Assembly: GCA_026989215.1 (NCBI GenBank)
Contig: JALSJV010000298.1
Coordinates: 1-44,789 of the forward strand
Reading direction: 5' to 3'
DNA length: 44,789 nucleotides
Source: Acidimicrobiia bacterium
GTDB lineage: Bacteria > Actinomycetota > Acidimicrobiia > Spongiisociales > ZC4RG35
The translations under genes were made by a program, and so were the position numbers. Each line of letters begins with the position of its first letter. Position 1 is the first letter of the stretch. Shown here piece after piece: positions 32,370 to 39,272 of this stretch. The notes beneath the pieces are model-generated. The model made no database searches. It saw nothing but the letters and a program-made list of their open reading frames with translations, and was not told where the DNA came from.

Positions 32370-33247
32370 GGGAGTGGGTGGTGCTGGTGAATCCGTACGC
32401 CGGACGCCGTCCGGTGGCCCTCGAACGGGTGGAGGATGCCCTCGGGCGGGCGGGGGTGGTCGCCCGGGTGGAAGAGGTCGACGGCCGGGAGGAGATGCGG
32501 GACGCGGTGACGGCGGTCTCCGGCTCCGGATTCCGCCTGGCGGTGGTGGGCGGTGACGGCACGGTGAGCCTGGCCGTCGACGCGTTGCTGGCGTCGGGGC
32601 TGTCGGAGCCGCCCCTCGTCGGCGTGCTCCCCACCGGGACGGGGTGTGACCTCCTCCGGATGTTCGGTATCCCCCAGGACCTGGAGCCGGCGGCCCGGCA
32701 CCTGCTCGGCGACTCCGAGTACCTCCTCGACGTGGGACTCTTGGAGGGCGAGTGGGGACGCCGCAGGTTCGTGAACGTCGCCCAGGCCGGTGCCGGGGCG
32801 GCGGCCGCCGAGACCGCACCGCGGCTGCCCCGGATCCTCGGATCCGCCAGGTATTCCCTGGCCTTCGCCGCCCGCCTCCCCCGATTCCCGGCCTGCGACG
32901 TGGAGCTGGTCGCGCCCGGCTGGGAGTTCCGGGGCCGGGCCCTGGCGGCGATCTTCGCCAACGCCCAGTTCTTCGCCGGCGGCTGGAACGTGGCGCCCAA
33001 GGCGAGCGTGGTCGATGGCCTCCTCGACGTCCAGGTCTTCCAGGCCACCAAGTCCGAGGCGCCGGGGCTGGTGCCGAAGATCGTGAAAGGGGTGCACCTG
33101 GGCCACCACGCCGTCCGACGCCGCAGCCTGGGCAGTTTTCGGCTCGCCACCGACGTCCCCTGGCCGGTGGAAGTGGACGGCGACCCCGTGGGGACGACAC
33201 CGATCAGCGGCAGCGTCGACCGTGGGGCGGTACGGTTGAAGATCTGA
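32366..33247 (+). CDS. Diacylglycerol/lipid kinase (DAGK catalytic family)
   Basis: 293 aa from an ATG overlapping the helicase stop. VNPYAGRR near the start, GGDGT (62-66) for nucleotide binding, LPTGTGCDLLRMFGIP and DGLLDVQVF match the YegS/DgkB family. It likely phosphorylates diacylglycerol or a related lipid at the inner membrane face. The canonical GT.ND..R of this family has Cys in place of Asn (GTGCD), seen in some homologues. Exact lipid substrate is unknown. Confidence 0.88.
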   Translation: MREWVVLVNPYAGRRPVALERVEDALGRAGVVARVEEVDGREEMRDAVTAVSGSGFRLAVVGGDGTVSLAVDALLASGLSEPPLVGVLPTGTGCDLLRMFGIPQDLEPAARHLLGDSEYLLDVGLLEGEWGRRRFVNVAQAGAGAAAAETAPRLPRILGSARYSLAFAARLPRFPACDVELVAPGWEFRGRALAAIFANAQFFAGGWNVAPKASVVDGLLDVQVFQATKSEAPGLVPKIVKGVHLGHHAVRRRSLGSFRLATDVPWPVEVDGDPVGTTPISGSVDRGAVRLKI

Positions 33248-33269
33248 ACGCGACGCGGCGCGGTGCGCG

Positions 33270-33275
33270 TATACT
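33270..33275 (+). promoter_or_regulatory. -10 box TATACT for the DUF4193 gene
   Basis: TATACT starts 31 nt before the ATG at 33301, in the only real gap between the lipid kinase and the following run of overlapping genes. Confidence 0.5.
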
Positions 33276-33300
33276 CCCGCCGCCCGAGACGATACGGCCC

Positions 33301-33702
33301 ATGACCACCGAACCAGATCGAACCGAGATCGACATGGTCGAACCCGAGCTCGAGGAGGAGCTCGAAGACGACGTCCTGGTCGACGACGAGTACGTCGCCG
33401 ACGTGGACGTCACCGAGCTCGACGTCGAGGACGACGACGGCGAGGTCGACGAGGACGCCGACGAGGCCCTCGACGAGCTCGAGGCGGAGGAGCTGGAGCT
33501 CCTCGACGAGGAGATCGCCGAGACCCTCCCCGTCGACGAGGTGGAGGAGCTCCGGGCGATCCGCCGCGAAGAGCTCACCATGAACGTGGACGCCGAGTCG
33601 CCCCGAGAGGACGAGTTCGTCTGCCAGTCGTGTTTCCTGGTGAAGCGGATCAGCCAGCTCGCCAACCGGCGGAAGATGATCTGCGCCGACTGTGCGCTCT
33701 GA
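33301..33702 (+). CDS. DUF4193-type conserved actinobacterial protein
   Basis: 133 aa. The N-terminal 90 residues are extremely acidic (repeated ELEEE, EDD, DVDVTEL runs, encoded by GAG/GAC-rich DNA). The C-terminus FVCQSCFLVKRISQLA...KMICADCA is a four-Cys zinc ribbon typical of DUF4193, a near-universal actinobacterial family of unknown function. It starts the unit leading into the mannose synthase, overlapping it by 11 bp. The acidic arm could contact a basic partner. Confidence 0.88.
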   Translation: MTTEPDRTEIDMVEPELEEELEDDVLVDDEYVADVDVTELDVEDDDGEVDEDADEALDELEAEELELLDEEIAETLPVDEVEELRAIRREELTMNVDAESPREDEFVCQSCFLVKRISQLANRRKMICADCAL

Positions 33703-34423
33703 CCGGGTCGCCGTCGTCGTCCCGACGTACAACGAGCGCGACAACCTCCCCGACCTCGTGACGGCGATCCGAGCTCGGGGATACCGGGTGCTGATCGTGG
33801 ACGACGCCTCACCCGACGGGACGGGGGAGCTGGCCGACGAGCTGGCCCGATCCGATCCCGGTGTGGAGGTGCTCCATCGCCCACGCAAGGAGGGGCTCGG
33901 ACCGGCCTACGCCGCGGGGTTCGACCGGGTCCTCTCCGAAGGCGCCGACGTCGTCGTCGAGATGGACGCCGACTTCTCCCACGACCCGGCGGATCTTCCC
34001 CGACTCGTGGCCGCCATCGACGCGGGGGCCGACCTCGCCATCGGATCCCGGTACGTCGCGGGCGGGGCCACTCCCGACTGGCCGCTGCTGCGGCGCTGGA
34101 TCTCGCGGGGCGGCAACCTGTACGCGCGGGCGATGCTGGGCATCCCGATCCGGGACGCCACCGCCGGGTTCCGGGCGTTCACCGCCGACGCCCTCCGTTC
34201 GCTTCCCTACCGGAGCGCCCGGGCGTCCGGCTACGGGTTCCAGGTGGAGATGGCCTGGCGGGCGGTGAGCCGGGGGATGCGGATCGTGGAGGTCCCCATC
34301 GTCTTCCGAGACCGGCGGGTCGGGCAGTCGAAGATGGGCATCGGGATCGTCGCCGAGGCGATGTGGCTCGTCACCCGGTGGGGCATCTCCCGGATCTTCG
34401 GAAGGCTAGCCTCCCGGCGATGA
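33692..34423 (+). CDS. Polyprenol-phosphate mannose synthase (GT2, Ppm1-like)
   Basis: 243 aa. VVVPTYNERDNLPDL opens the GT-A fold, VDDASPDGTGE and EMDADFSHDP (DAD at 92-94, metal binding) follow, then SRYVAGG...W...RRWISRGGN and FRDRRVGQSKMG. This matches dolichol/polyprenol-phosphate mannosyltransferases, which make the lipid-linked mannose used by GT-C enzymes such as the GT87 proteins at the window start. It has no membrane domain of its own. GTG start inside the end of the DUF4193 gene. Confidence 0.93.
   Translation: MRSDRVAVVVPTYNERDNLPDLVTAIRARGYRVLIVDDASPDGTGELADELARSDPGVEVLHRPRKEGLGPAYAAGFDRVLSEGADVVVEMDADFSHDPADLPRLVAAIDAGADLAIGSRYVAGGATPDWPLLRRWISRGGNLYARAMLGIPIRDATAGFRAFTADALRSLPYRSARASGYGFQVEMAWRAVSRGMRIVEVPIVFRDRRVGQSKMGIGIVAEAMWLVTRWGISRIFGRLASRR
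34407..34412 (+). promoter_or_regulatory. -10 box TAGCCT for the GNAT gene
   Basis: TAGCCT within the last codons of the mannose synthase gene, 7 nt before the ATG at 34420. An internal leaderless promoter is possible, though the genes also overlap. Confidence 0.35.
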
Positions 34424-34899
34424 TCCCCGTCGCGACTCGCCACGCCACCCCTGCCGACCTGGAACTCCTCGTGCGCCTCTACCGCGATCTGGAGGCGGAG
34501 ATGAGCGGGCTCTCGGCGATGTGGCCCCTCGCCGAAGGGCTCCCCGAACCGGTGGAGGACGCCTTCGAGACGATGCTGGCCGACCCCGACGTCGTGGTCC
34601 TGGTCGGGGAGATCGACCGAGCCGGGGTCGGGTTCCTGGTGGCACGGGTCGCCGGGCTCCTGCCCCAGGCGGGAGGGGAGCGGAGGGGGGTGATCCCCTT
34701 CGTCTTCGTGGAGGGGGAGGCCCGGGGGGTGGGGGTCGGGGAGGCATTGCTGGAGGCGGCCCTCGACGAGCTCCGGGGGCGCGGGATCAGACGGTTCGAC
34801 GCCCACGTCCTCCCCGGTCACCGCCTGGCGAAGAACTTCTTCGAATCGGGAGGATTCGCGGCACGGTCCATCATCATGTACCACGAGGATGCGCCATGA
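34420..34899 (+). CDS. GNAT family N-acetyltransferase
   Basis: 159 aa from the ATG at 34420 (the track start is upstream). TRHATPADLELLVRLYRDLE is the usual GNAT opening; VIPFVFVEGEARGVGVGEALLEAALDELRGRG carries the acetyl-CoA motif A (R/Q..G.G/A), and KNFFESGGFAARSIIMY is motif B. It acetylates an amine of unknown identity. Its start overlaps the mannose synthase stop and its end overlaps the Nudix gene. Confidence 0.88.
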   Translation: MIPVATRHATPADLELLVRLYRDLEAEMSGLSAMWPLAEGLPEPVEDAFETMLADPDVVVLVGEIDRAGVGFLVARVAGLLPQAGGERRGVIPFVFVEGEARGVGVGEALLEAALDELRGRGIRRFDAHVLPGHRLAKNFFESGGFAARSIIMYHEDAP

Positions 34900-35309
34900 C
34901 CGCGGCGGGGAGCCATCCGATCCCGGGCGTGGGGGTGGCGGTCGTCCGCGCCGACACCATTCTCCTCGTCCGCCGGGGACGGGGGGCCCTGGCGGGGTCA
35001 TGGGCGGTCCCCGGTGGCAAGGTACGGTGGGGTGAGACGATGCGCGAGGCGGCCCGGCGGGAGGCGCGCGAGGAGACGGGGATCGACGTCGACGTCGGCG
35101 AGGTGCTGTGGGTCGGAGACGCCATCGGACCCGGCGACCCGCCCGCGTGGCACTACACGCTCGTCGACTTCCGCGCCACGCCGGTCGGCGGGCGTCTGCT
35201 CGCCGGCGACGACGCCGCCGAGGTGGCGTGGGTGCCCCTCGACGAGGTCCGGCGTCTTCCCCTGACACCGACGATGCCCGATCTCTTGGAGGCCCTCGAT
35301 GGTCGGTGA
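34896..35309 (+). CDS. Nudix hydrolase, ADP-ribose pyrophosphatase-like
   Basis: 137 aa. A full Nudix box runs G41-x5-E47-x7-REAREETGI (55-63), preceded by SWAVPGGKV. The N-terminus (PGVGVAVVRADTILLVRRGRG) resembles small ADP-ribose or nucleotide-sugar Nudix enzymes. It hydrolyses a nucleoside diphosphate linked to another group; substrate uncertain. ATG overlaps the GNAT stop (ATGA). Confidence 0.92.
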   Translation: MTAAGSHPIPGVGVAVVRADTILLVRRGRGALAGSWAVPGGKVRWGETMREAARREAREETGIDVDVGEVLWVGDAIGPGDPPAWHYTLVDFRATPVGGRLLAGDDAAEVAWVPLDEVRRLPLTPTMPDLLEALDGR

Positions 35310-36660
35310 GGGCGACGCGACCGCGATCCCCGAGGTCGCCGAGCTGTGCCGACGGCTCATCAGGAACGCCTGCGTCAACGACGGCAGCCCCGAGAGCGGA
35401 CAGGAGTGGCGCTCCACCGACACCCTGGCCGAGTATTTCGGGAGGGGAGGCGAGCCGTTCGAACCGGCACCCGGGAGGCGATCGGTCCTCTACCGGGTCC
35501 CCGGGCGTGATCCGGCCGCACCCCGGCTCATGCTGATGGGCCACACCGACGTCGTGCCGGTGAACGAAGAGAGCTGGTCGGTCGATCCCTTCGGCGGGGA
35601 GATCGTCGACGGCTTCCTCTGGGGGCGCGGGGCCGTCGACATGCTGAACCTCACCGCGGCGATGGCCGTCGTCTTCAAGCCCTACCTGACCGGTGAGCGG
35701 GATCCACTTCCGGGAGACCTCTTGTACCTGGCGGTGGCGGACGAAGAGGCGGCGGGTCGTCTCGGCGCCCAGCCCCTGGTGGCGGAGCGGTGGGATCTGG
35801 TCGGCTGTGAGTACCTTCTGACCGAGATCGCCTACCCGCCCCTCGACGTCGGCGAGGAGCGGGGCTATCCGGTCTCGGTGGGGGAGAAGGGTCCCTTCTG
35901 GACGGCGCTGCGGACGTCGGGCACTCCCGGACACGGGAGCCAGCCCTTCGGACGGGAGAACGCCTTGGCCGCCCTCACCGAGGGTGTCGCCGGGCTCTTC
36001 CACACCCCAGCCCCGGTGGCGATCACCCCGATCTGGGAGGAGTTCGTCAGGTCGCTCGGGCTCCCCCCGGACCAGGTCGAAGCTCTCTGCGACCCGGACC
36101 GCGTCGATGCCGAGATCGAGCGGCTCGCGGCGACGGACGTACGCTGGGCCTCGTACGTCCATGCCTGCACCCACATGACGGTGAGCCCGAACGTCGTCCG
36201 GGGCGGGACCAAGGCCAACGTGATCCCCGACCGGGCGGAGGCGGAGGTGGACGTCCGTGCCCTGCCGGGGATGGACCGAGAGGATGTGGACCAGCATCTC
36301 CGCAAGGCGATGGGCTCGGCCGGAGCGCGCATCGAGCTGGTCCCGGTCGCCGACCACGTCGCCAACTGGTCGCCCCGTCCCAATCCCCTGTGGGAGGCGG
36401 TGGTGGACGCCACCGAAGACCTCACCGGATCCCGCAACGTGGTGCCGACCCTGATGCCCGCCACGACCGACGCCCGCTTCTTCCGGGACCGGGGGACGAT
36501 CGCCTACGGCGCCGGGCTGTTCGACACCTCGATCCGGTTCGCAGATTTCCTCGCCATGTTCCACGGGAACGACGAACGGATCTCCATCGCCTCCCTCGAG
36601 CTGACCGTCGCATTCCTCGACCGGACGCTCCAGCGGTTCGCGGAGGCGGTCGGAGGATGA
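35299..36660 (+). CDS. M20 family metallopeptidase
   Basis: 453 aa. Metal-binding GHTDVVP (H82, D84), WGRGAVDMLN with the bridging Asp, and VADEEAAGRLGA with the catalytic Glu pair give the M20 active site. A dimerisation domain (about 195-350) contains the RGGTKANVIPDRAEAEVDVRALPG strand. The C-terminal metal His region is less obvious. It could be a dipeptidase, carboxypeptidase or deacylase. The ATG overlaps the end of the Nudix gene by 11 bp. Confidence 0.92.
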   Translation: MVGEGDATAIPEVAELCRRLIRNACVNDGSPESGQEWRSTDTLAEYFGRGGEPFEPAPGRRSVLYRVPGRDPAAPRLMLMGHTDVVPVNEESWSVDPFGGEIVDGFLWGRGAVDMLNLTAAMAVVFKPYLTGERDPLPGDLLYLAVADEEAAGRLGAQPLVAERWDLVGCEYLLTEIAYPPLDVGEERGYPVSVGEKGPFWTALRTSGTPGHGSQPFGRENALAALTEGVAGLFHTPAPVAITPIWEEFVRSLGLPPDQVEALCDPDRVDAEIERLAATDVRWASYVHACTHMTVSPNVVRGGTKANVIPDRAEAEVDVRALPGMDREDVDQHLRKAMGSAGARIELVPVADHVANWSPRPNPLWEAVVDATEDLTGSRNVVPTLMPATTDARFFRDRGTIAYGAGLFDTSIRFADFLAMFHGNDERISIASLELTVAFLDRTLQRFAEAVGG

Positions 36661-37415
36661 CCGGCACCGTCGTCTGCGACCTCGACGGGGTCGTCTACCG
36701 GGGAGGTCGGGCCGTCGACGGAGCGGGCGAGGCCCTGGCGGAGCTCGAGCGTCGGGGCTGGCGCATCCTGTTCTGCACCAACAACTCCACCCGCACCCGG
36801 GCTGCGGTCGCCCGGCGGATCGCCGAGCTGGCCGGGTATCCGGCGCGGGTCGACCAGGTCGTGGGTTCGGCCGAGGCGGCCGCCGCCCTCCTCGCCGCGC
36901 AGCGGCCGCCGACCTACGTCCTCGGCGGCGACGGGATCCGCGAGGCCCTCCGGGCGGCGAAGATCCCCGAGGTCGCCGACGCCGAGGGGGCGGAGGCGGT
37001 CGTGGTCGGGTTGGCCACCGACTGCGACTACGCCGCCCTGGCGACCGCCGCCTCCGCGGTCCGAAGAGGTGCGCGGTTCGTCGCCACCAACGCCGACCCG
37101 ACCTTCCCGGCCGAGGAGGAGTTGCTGCCCGGCGCCGGTGCGATCCTGGCGGCGGTGGAGACGGCGGCCGGATGTCGGGCGGAGGTGGCGGGAAAACCCC
37201 ACGATCCGATCCGGCGCCTCCTCCGGAGCCGGGTGGGACCGGGGCCCGTCTGGGTGGTGGGGGACCGTGAGGACACCGACCTGGAGCTGGCTCGGGCCGA
37301 GGGCTGGACGGCGGTGCTCGTCCTCACGGGAGCGACCTCCCGACCCGACGAGCTGGTGAGGCCGGCCGACCTGGTCCTCGACTCGTTGGCGGCCCTCGCC
37401 GATCACATCGGGTAG
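36657..37415 (+). CDS. HAD-IIA hydrolase (NagD/phosphoglycolate phosphatase-like)
   Basis: 252 aa. Motif I CDLDGVVYRGG (nucleophile D8, acid D10), motif II FCTNNSTRT, the cap about residues 75-180, motif III Lys in VAGKPHDP and motif IV GDREDTDLELA. This is the HAD-IIA pattern of NagD, 4-nitrophenyl phosphatases and phosphoglycolate phosphatase. In mycobacteria a similar gene (Rv1692) lies just upstream of the nadK/recN region. Exact substrate unknown. ATGA overlap with the M20 gene. Confidence 0.92.
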   Translation: MTGTVVCDLDGVVYRGGRAVDGAGEALAELERRGWRILFCTNNSTRTRAAVARRIAELAGYPARVDQVVGSAEAAAALLAAQRPPTYVLGGDGIREALRAAKIPEVADAEGAEAVVVGLATDCDYAALATAASAVRRGARFVATNADPTFPAEEELLPGAGAILAAVETAAGCRAEVAGKPHDPIRRLLRSRVGPGPVWVVGDREDTDLELARAEGWTAVLVLTGATSRPDELVRPADLVLDSLAALADHIG

Positions 37416-38182
37416 AGCCGGGTCCTGGTTCGACGTGTTCGAGCGAGGAACCGCCGTCGATGCAGCGCCACGTAGACCATCCCGGCGAGGAACCCCGCCA
37501 CATGGGCCTCCCAGGCGATGTTCGTCTCCGCTCCGGCGAGGAGGAACTGCCCGACCAGCCAGAAGATCAGGAAGGTGGCCGCGGGGAGCACGAAGGGGAG
37601 GAAGAAGAAAGGCGGGACGATCGTCACCACCTCGGCGGTCGGATAGAGGATCAGGTAGGCCCCCATCACCCCGGCGATCGCTCCCGAAGCCCCGACGACG
37701 GGGATCGTCGATCCGGGGTTGAGGAGGATGTGGCCGAAGGCGGCGACGATTCCGGTCCCCAGGTAGAAGAGGAGGTACCGGACGTGCCCGAGGGCGTCCT
37801 CCACGTTGTTGCCGAAGATCGCCAGCACCCACAGGTTCCCGAAGAGGTGGGCGAGGCCTCCGTGGAAGAAGATCGACGCCACCACCGCCCAGAACACGTT
37901 CTTGTCGGGGAAGACGGGGGTCCCGGCCTCGGCCGAGCAACGCCCGGTGCGGATCTCGTCGATGCTGAGGGGCTCCCCGGTCAGGACCTCACAGGGGATG
38001 GCGGCCTCGGCGTACAGGAATCGTTCTCCGGCGTCGGGTGCGGAGGGCTGGACGAAGAAGAAGACGTAGACGGCCGCGGCGATGATGAGATAGGTCACCA
38101 CCGGGGTACGCACCGACGGGTTGACATCGCGGATCGGGAGCACGACGCGCTCGCAGGGTTCGGGGAGCGATAATGGCGGCAT
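37403..38182 (-). CDS. Rhomboid family intramembrane serine protease
   Basis: 259 aa from the ATG at 38182, an alternative GTG is at 38143; the track start (38314) lies inside the opposite gene. GGLAHLFGNLWVL (HxxxN), GASGAIAGVMGAY (catalytic Ser) and EAHVAGFLAGM (catalytic His) with about six membrane helices identify rhomboid. A loop with two Cys (about residues 65-85) is between helix 1 and helix 2. It cuts membrane proteins within the bilayer. Its 3' end overlaps the HAD gene end by 13 bp. Confidence 0.92.
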   Translation of the reverse strand: MPPLSLPEPCERVVLPIRDVNPSVRTPVVTYLIIAAAVYVFFFVQPSAPDAGERFLYAEAAIPCEVLTGEPLSIDEIRTGRCSAEAGTPVFPDKNVFWAVVASIFFHGGLAHLFGNLWVLAIFGNNVEDALGHVRYLLFYLGTGIVAAFGHILLNPGSTIPVVGASGAIAGVMGAYLILYPTAEVVTIVPPFFFLPFVLPAATFLIFWLVGQFLLAGAETNIAWEAHVAGFLAGMVYVALHRRRFLARTRRTRTRLYPM

Positions 38183-38363
38183 GGATACTACGCAGCGAGA
38201 AGACGCCGTGGAACGGCGACCCGTCGACGAGGGATCCGACGAGGGTCCCGCGCTGGAGGCCGAGATCGACGCCATCGCCGACCTCGATCCCGTCGAGGCG
38301 GAGGAGCGGGTCACCCTCCTGACGTCCCGGCTCGCCGACCTCCTCGACGGAGGCGACGGCTGA
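38181..38363 (+). CDS. Small conserved hypothetical (Rv1693-like)
   Basis: 60 aa, acidic. A variable N-terminus precedes a conserved-looking helix pair (EAEIDAIADLDPVEAEERVTLLTSRLADLLD). Actinobacteria often carry such a short gene between the HAD phosphatase and tlyA/nadK (Rv1693 in M. tuberculosis), and position supports this here. Its ATG and the rhomboid ATG face each other and overlap by 2 bp. Function is unknown; xseB-like helices are similar in size but lack the xseB motif. Confidence 0.6.
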   Translation: MDTTQREDAVERRPVDEGSDEGPALEAEIDAIADLDPVEAEERVTLLTSRLADLLDGGDG

Positions 38364-38382
38364 AGTCGTCACCGACGTCGGG

Positions 38383-38388
38383 TACGGT
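38383..38388 (+). promoter_or_regulatory. -10 box TACGGT for nadK
   Basis: TACGGT lies about 50 nt before the mini-ORF. It predicts a leader of about 45 nt holding the stem-loop at 38398-38415. Confidence 0.45.
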
Positions 38389-38397
38389 GGGATCGCC

Positions 38398-38415
38398 CGA
38401 GCCGCGAGGGGCTCG
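38398..38415 (+). other. Stem-loop in the nadK leader
   Basis: CGAGCC-GCGAGG-GGCTCG gives a 6-bp stem and 6-nt loop between the TACGGT box and the mini-ORF. It may affect translation of the leader ORF. Confidence 0.4.
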
Positions 38416-38437
38416 CCTCGTCTCTGCCATGGAGCGA

Positions 38438-38471
38438 CCATGAAACTGGGTGTCCCATGAAACTGGGTGTC
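38438..38471 (+). repeat. Perfect 17-bp tandem duplication over the nadK start
   Basis: CCATGAAACTGGGTGTC occurs twice in direct succession (38438-38454 and 38455-38471). Seventeen is not a multiple of three, so the two ATGs are in different frames. The first ATG has GGAG five bases upstream; the second starts NAD kinase. Confidence 0.95.
38440..38460 (+). CDS. Leader mini-ORF MKLGVP, coupled to nadK
   Basis: Six codons: ATG AAA CTG GGT GTC CCA TGA. GGAGCGACC directly upstream is a good ribosome-binding site. Its TGA overlaps the nadK ATG (ATGA), so ribosomes finishing it could restart on nadK. It arises from the 17-bp duplication of the nadK start. Whether it is translated is not known. Confidence 0.5.
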   Translation: MKLGVP

Positions 38472-39272
38472 ATCGTCAACGAGGAGCGGCCGGCGGCGCT
38501 CGCCTTCGCCGATCGGCTCCTCACCGCCGCCGGTCGACGTGGGCTGGCCGTCGTCACCGAGGGGGAAGCGGTGCCCGGTGACGACTGGCGCGGGGAGCAG
38601 GTCGACGTGGTGATCGCCGTCGGCGGGGACGGGACGGTCCTCCGTGCCACCCAACGGGCTCTCGAACTCGACGTGCCGGTCCTGGGGTTCAACCTCGGCA
38701 CGGTCGGGTTCCTCGCCGAGGCCGAACCGGAGGATCTCGAATCGGTGCTCGATCGTCTCGCCGAGGGTGCGATCCGGGTGATCCCCCGGATGACCCTGGA
38801 GGCGACCACGTCGGAGGGAGTCGTCGGGTACGGGGTGAACGACGTGGTGATCGAGAAGATCGAGAGCCAGCGCCTGGTGGCCCTCGACGTGACGATCGAC
38901 GGGAGCGAGTTCCTCACCTACCGGGCGGACGGGGTCGTCATCGCCACCCCCACGGGGTCGACGGCCTACTCGTTCTCGGCAGGCGGGCCCCTCATCGACC
39001 CCGAGATCGAGGCGATCAGCGTCACCGCCGTCGCCCCCCACGCGCTCTTCGATCGCACGATCGTCCTGGCACCGTCGGCGCGTCTCCGCTGCAGGGTCGT
39101 CGCCGACCGTCCGGTGCAGGTCAGCGTCGACGGACGGGCATTGGGCCATCTCGGCGCCGACGGATGGGTCGATGTCCGGCGGGCGTCACGGGCCGTCGGG
39201 TTCGTCACCTTCGACCACGAGACGTTCCCTCGACGGGTGCGCGACCGTCTGGGGCTGGGCAATGCTGGATGA
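38457..39272 (+). CDS. nadK: NAD kinase
   Basis: 271 aa. GGDGT (56-60) and the NLGTVGFLAE loop bind NAD and ATP; GVNDVVIEK, DGVVIATPTGSTAYSFSAGGPLIDP and VTAVAPHALFDRTIVL are further NadK motifs. It makes NADP. The ATG at 38457 gives the normal MKLGVIVNEE N-terminus. The codons for MKLGV are duplicated just upstream out of frame. recN follows with an 11-bp overlap. In mycobacteria tlyA precedes nadK; it is missing here. Confidence 0.96.
   Translation: MKLGVIVNEERPAALAFADRLLTAAGRRGLAVVTEGEAVPGDDWRGEQVDVVIAVGGDGTVLRATQRALELDVPVLGFNLGTVGFLAEAEPEDLESVLDRLAEGAIRVIPRMTLEATTSEGVVGYGVNDVVIEKIESQRLVALDVTIDGSEFLTYRADGVVIATPTGSTAYSFSAGGPLIDPEIEAISVTAVAPHALFDRTIVLAPSARLRCRVVADRPVQVSVDGRALGHLGADGWVDVRRASRAVGFVTFDHETFPRRVRDRLGLGNAG

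Noticed and set aside
29811-33200. 1129-aa antisense ORF across helY and the lipid kinase
   Set aside because: Low-complexity Pro/Arg/Gly-rich translation, no domain motifs, and exactly opposite well-recognised genes; a high-GC shadow.
33341-33560. GAG/GAC-rich repeats and GAGCTC palindromes in the DUF4193 gene
   Set aside because: Explained by the acidic coding sequence (Glu/Asp/Leu codons) rather than by a separate DNA element.
34231-36564. 777-aa antisense ORF across GNAT, Nudix and M20 genes
   Set aside because: Composition rich in Arg/Pro/Gly/His with no motifs; the sense frames carry full family signatures.
36504-37940. 478-aa minus ORF over the HAD and rhomboid genes
   Set aside because: Another frame of the HAD and rhomboid genes; rhomboid motifs appear only in the 37403-38182 frame.
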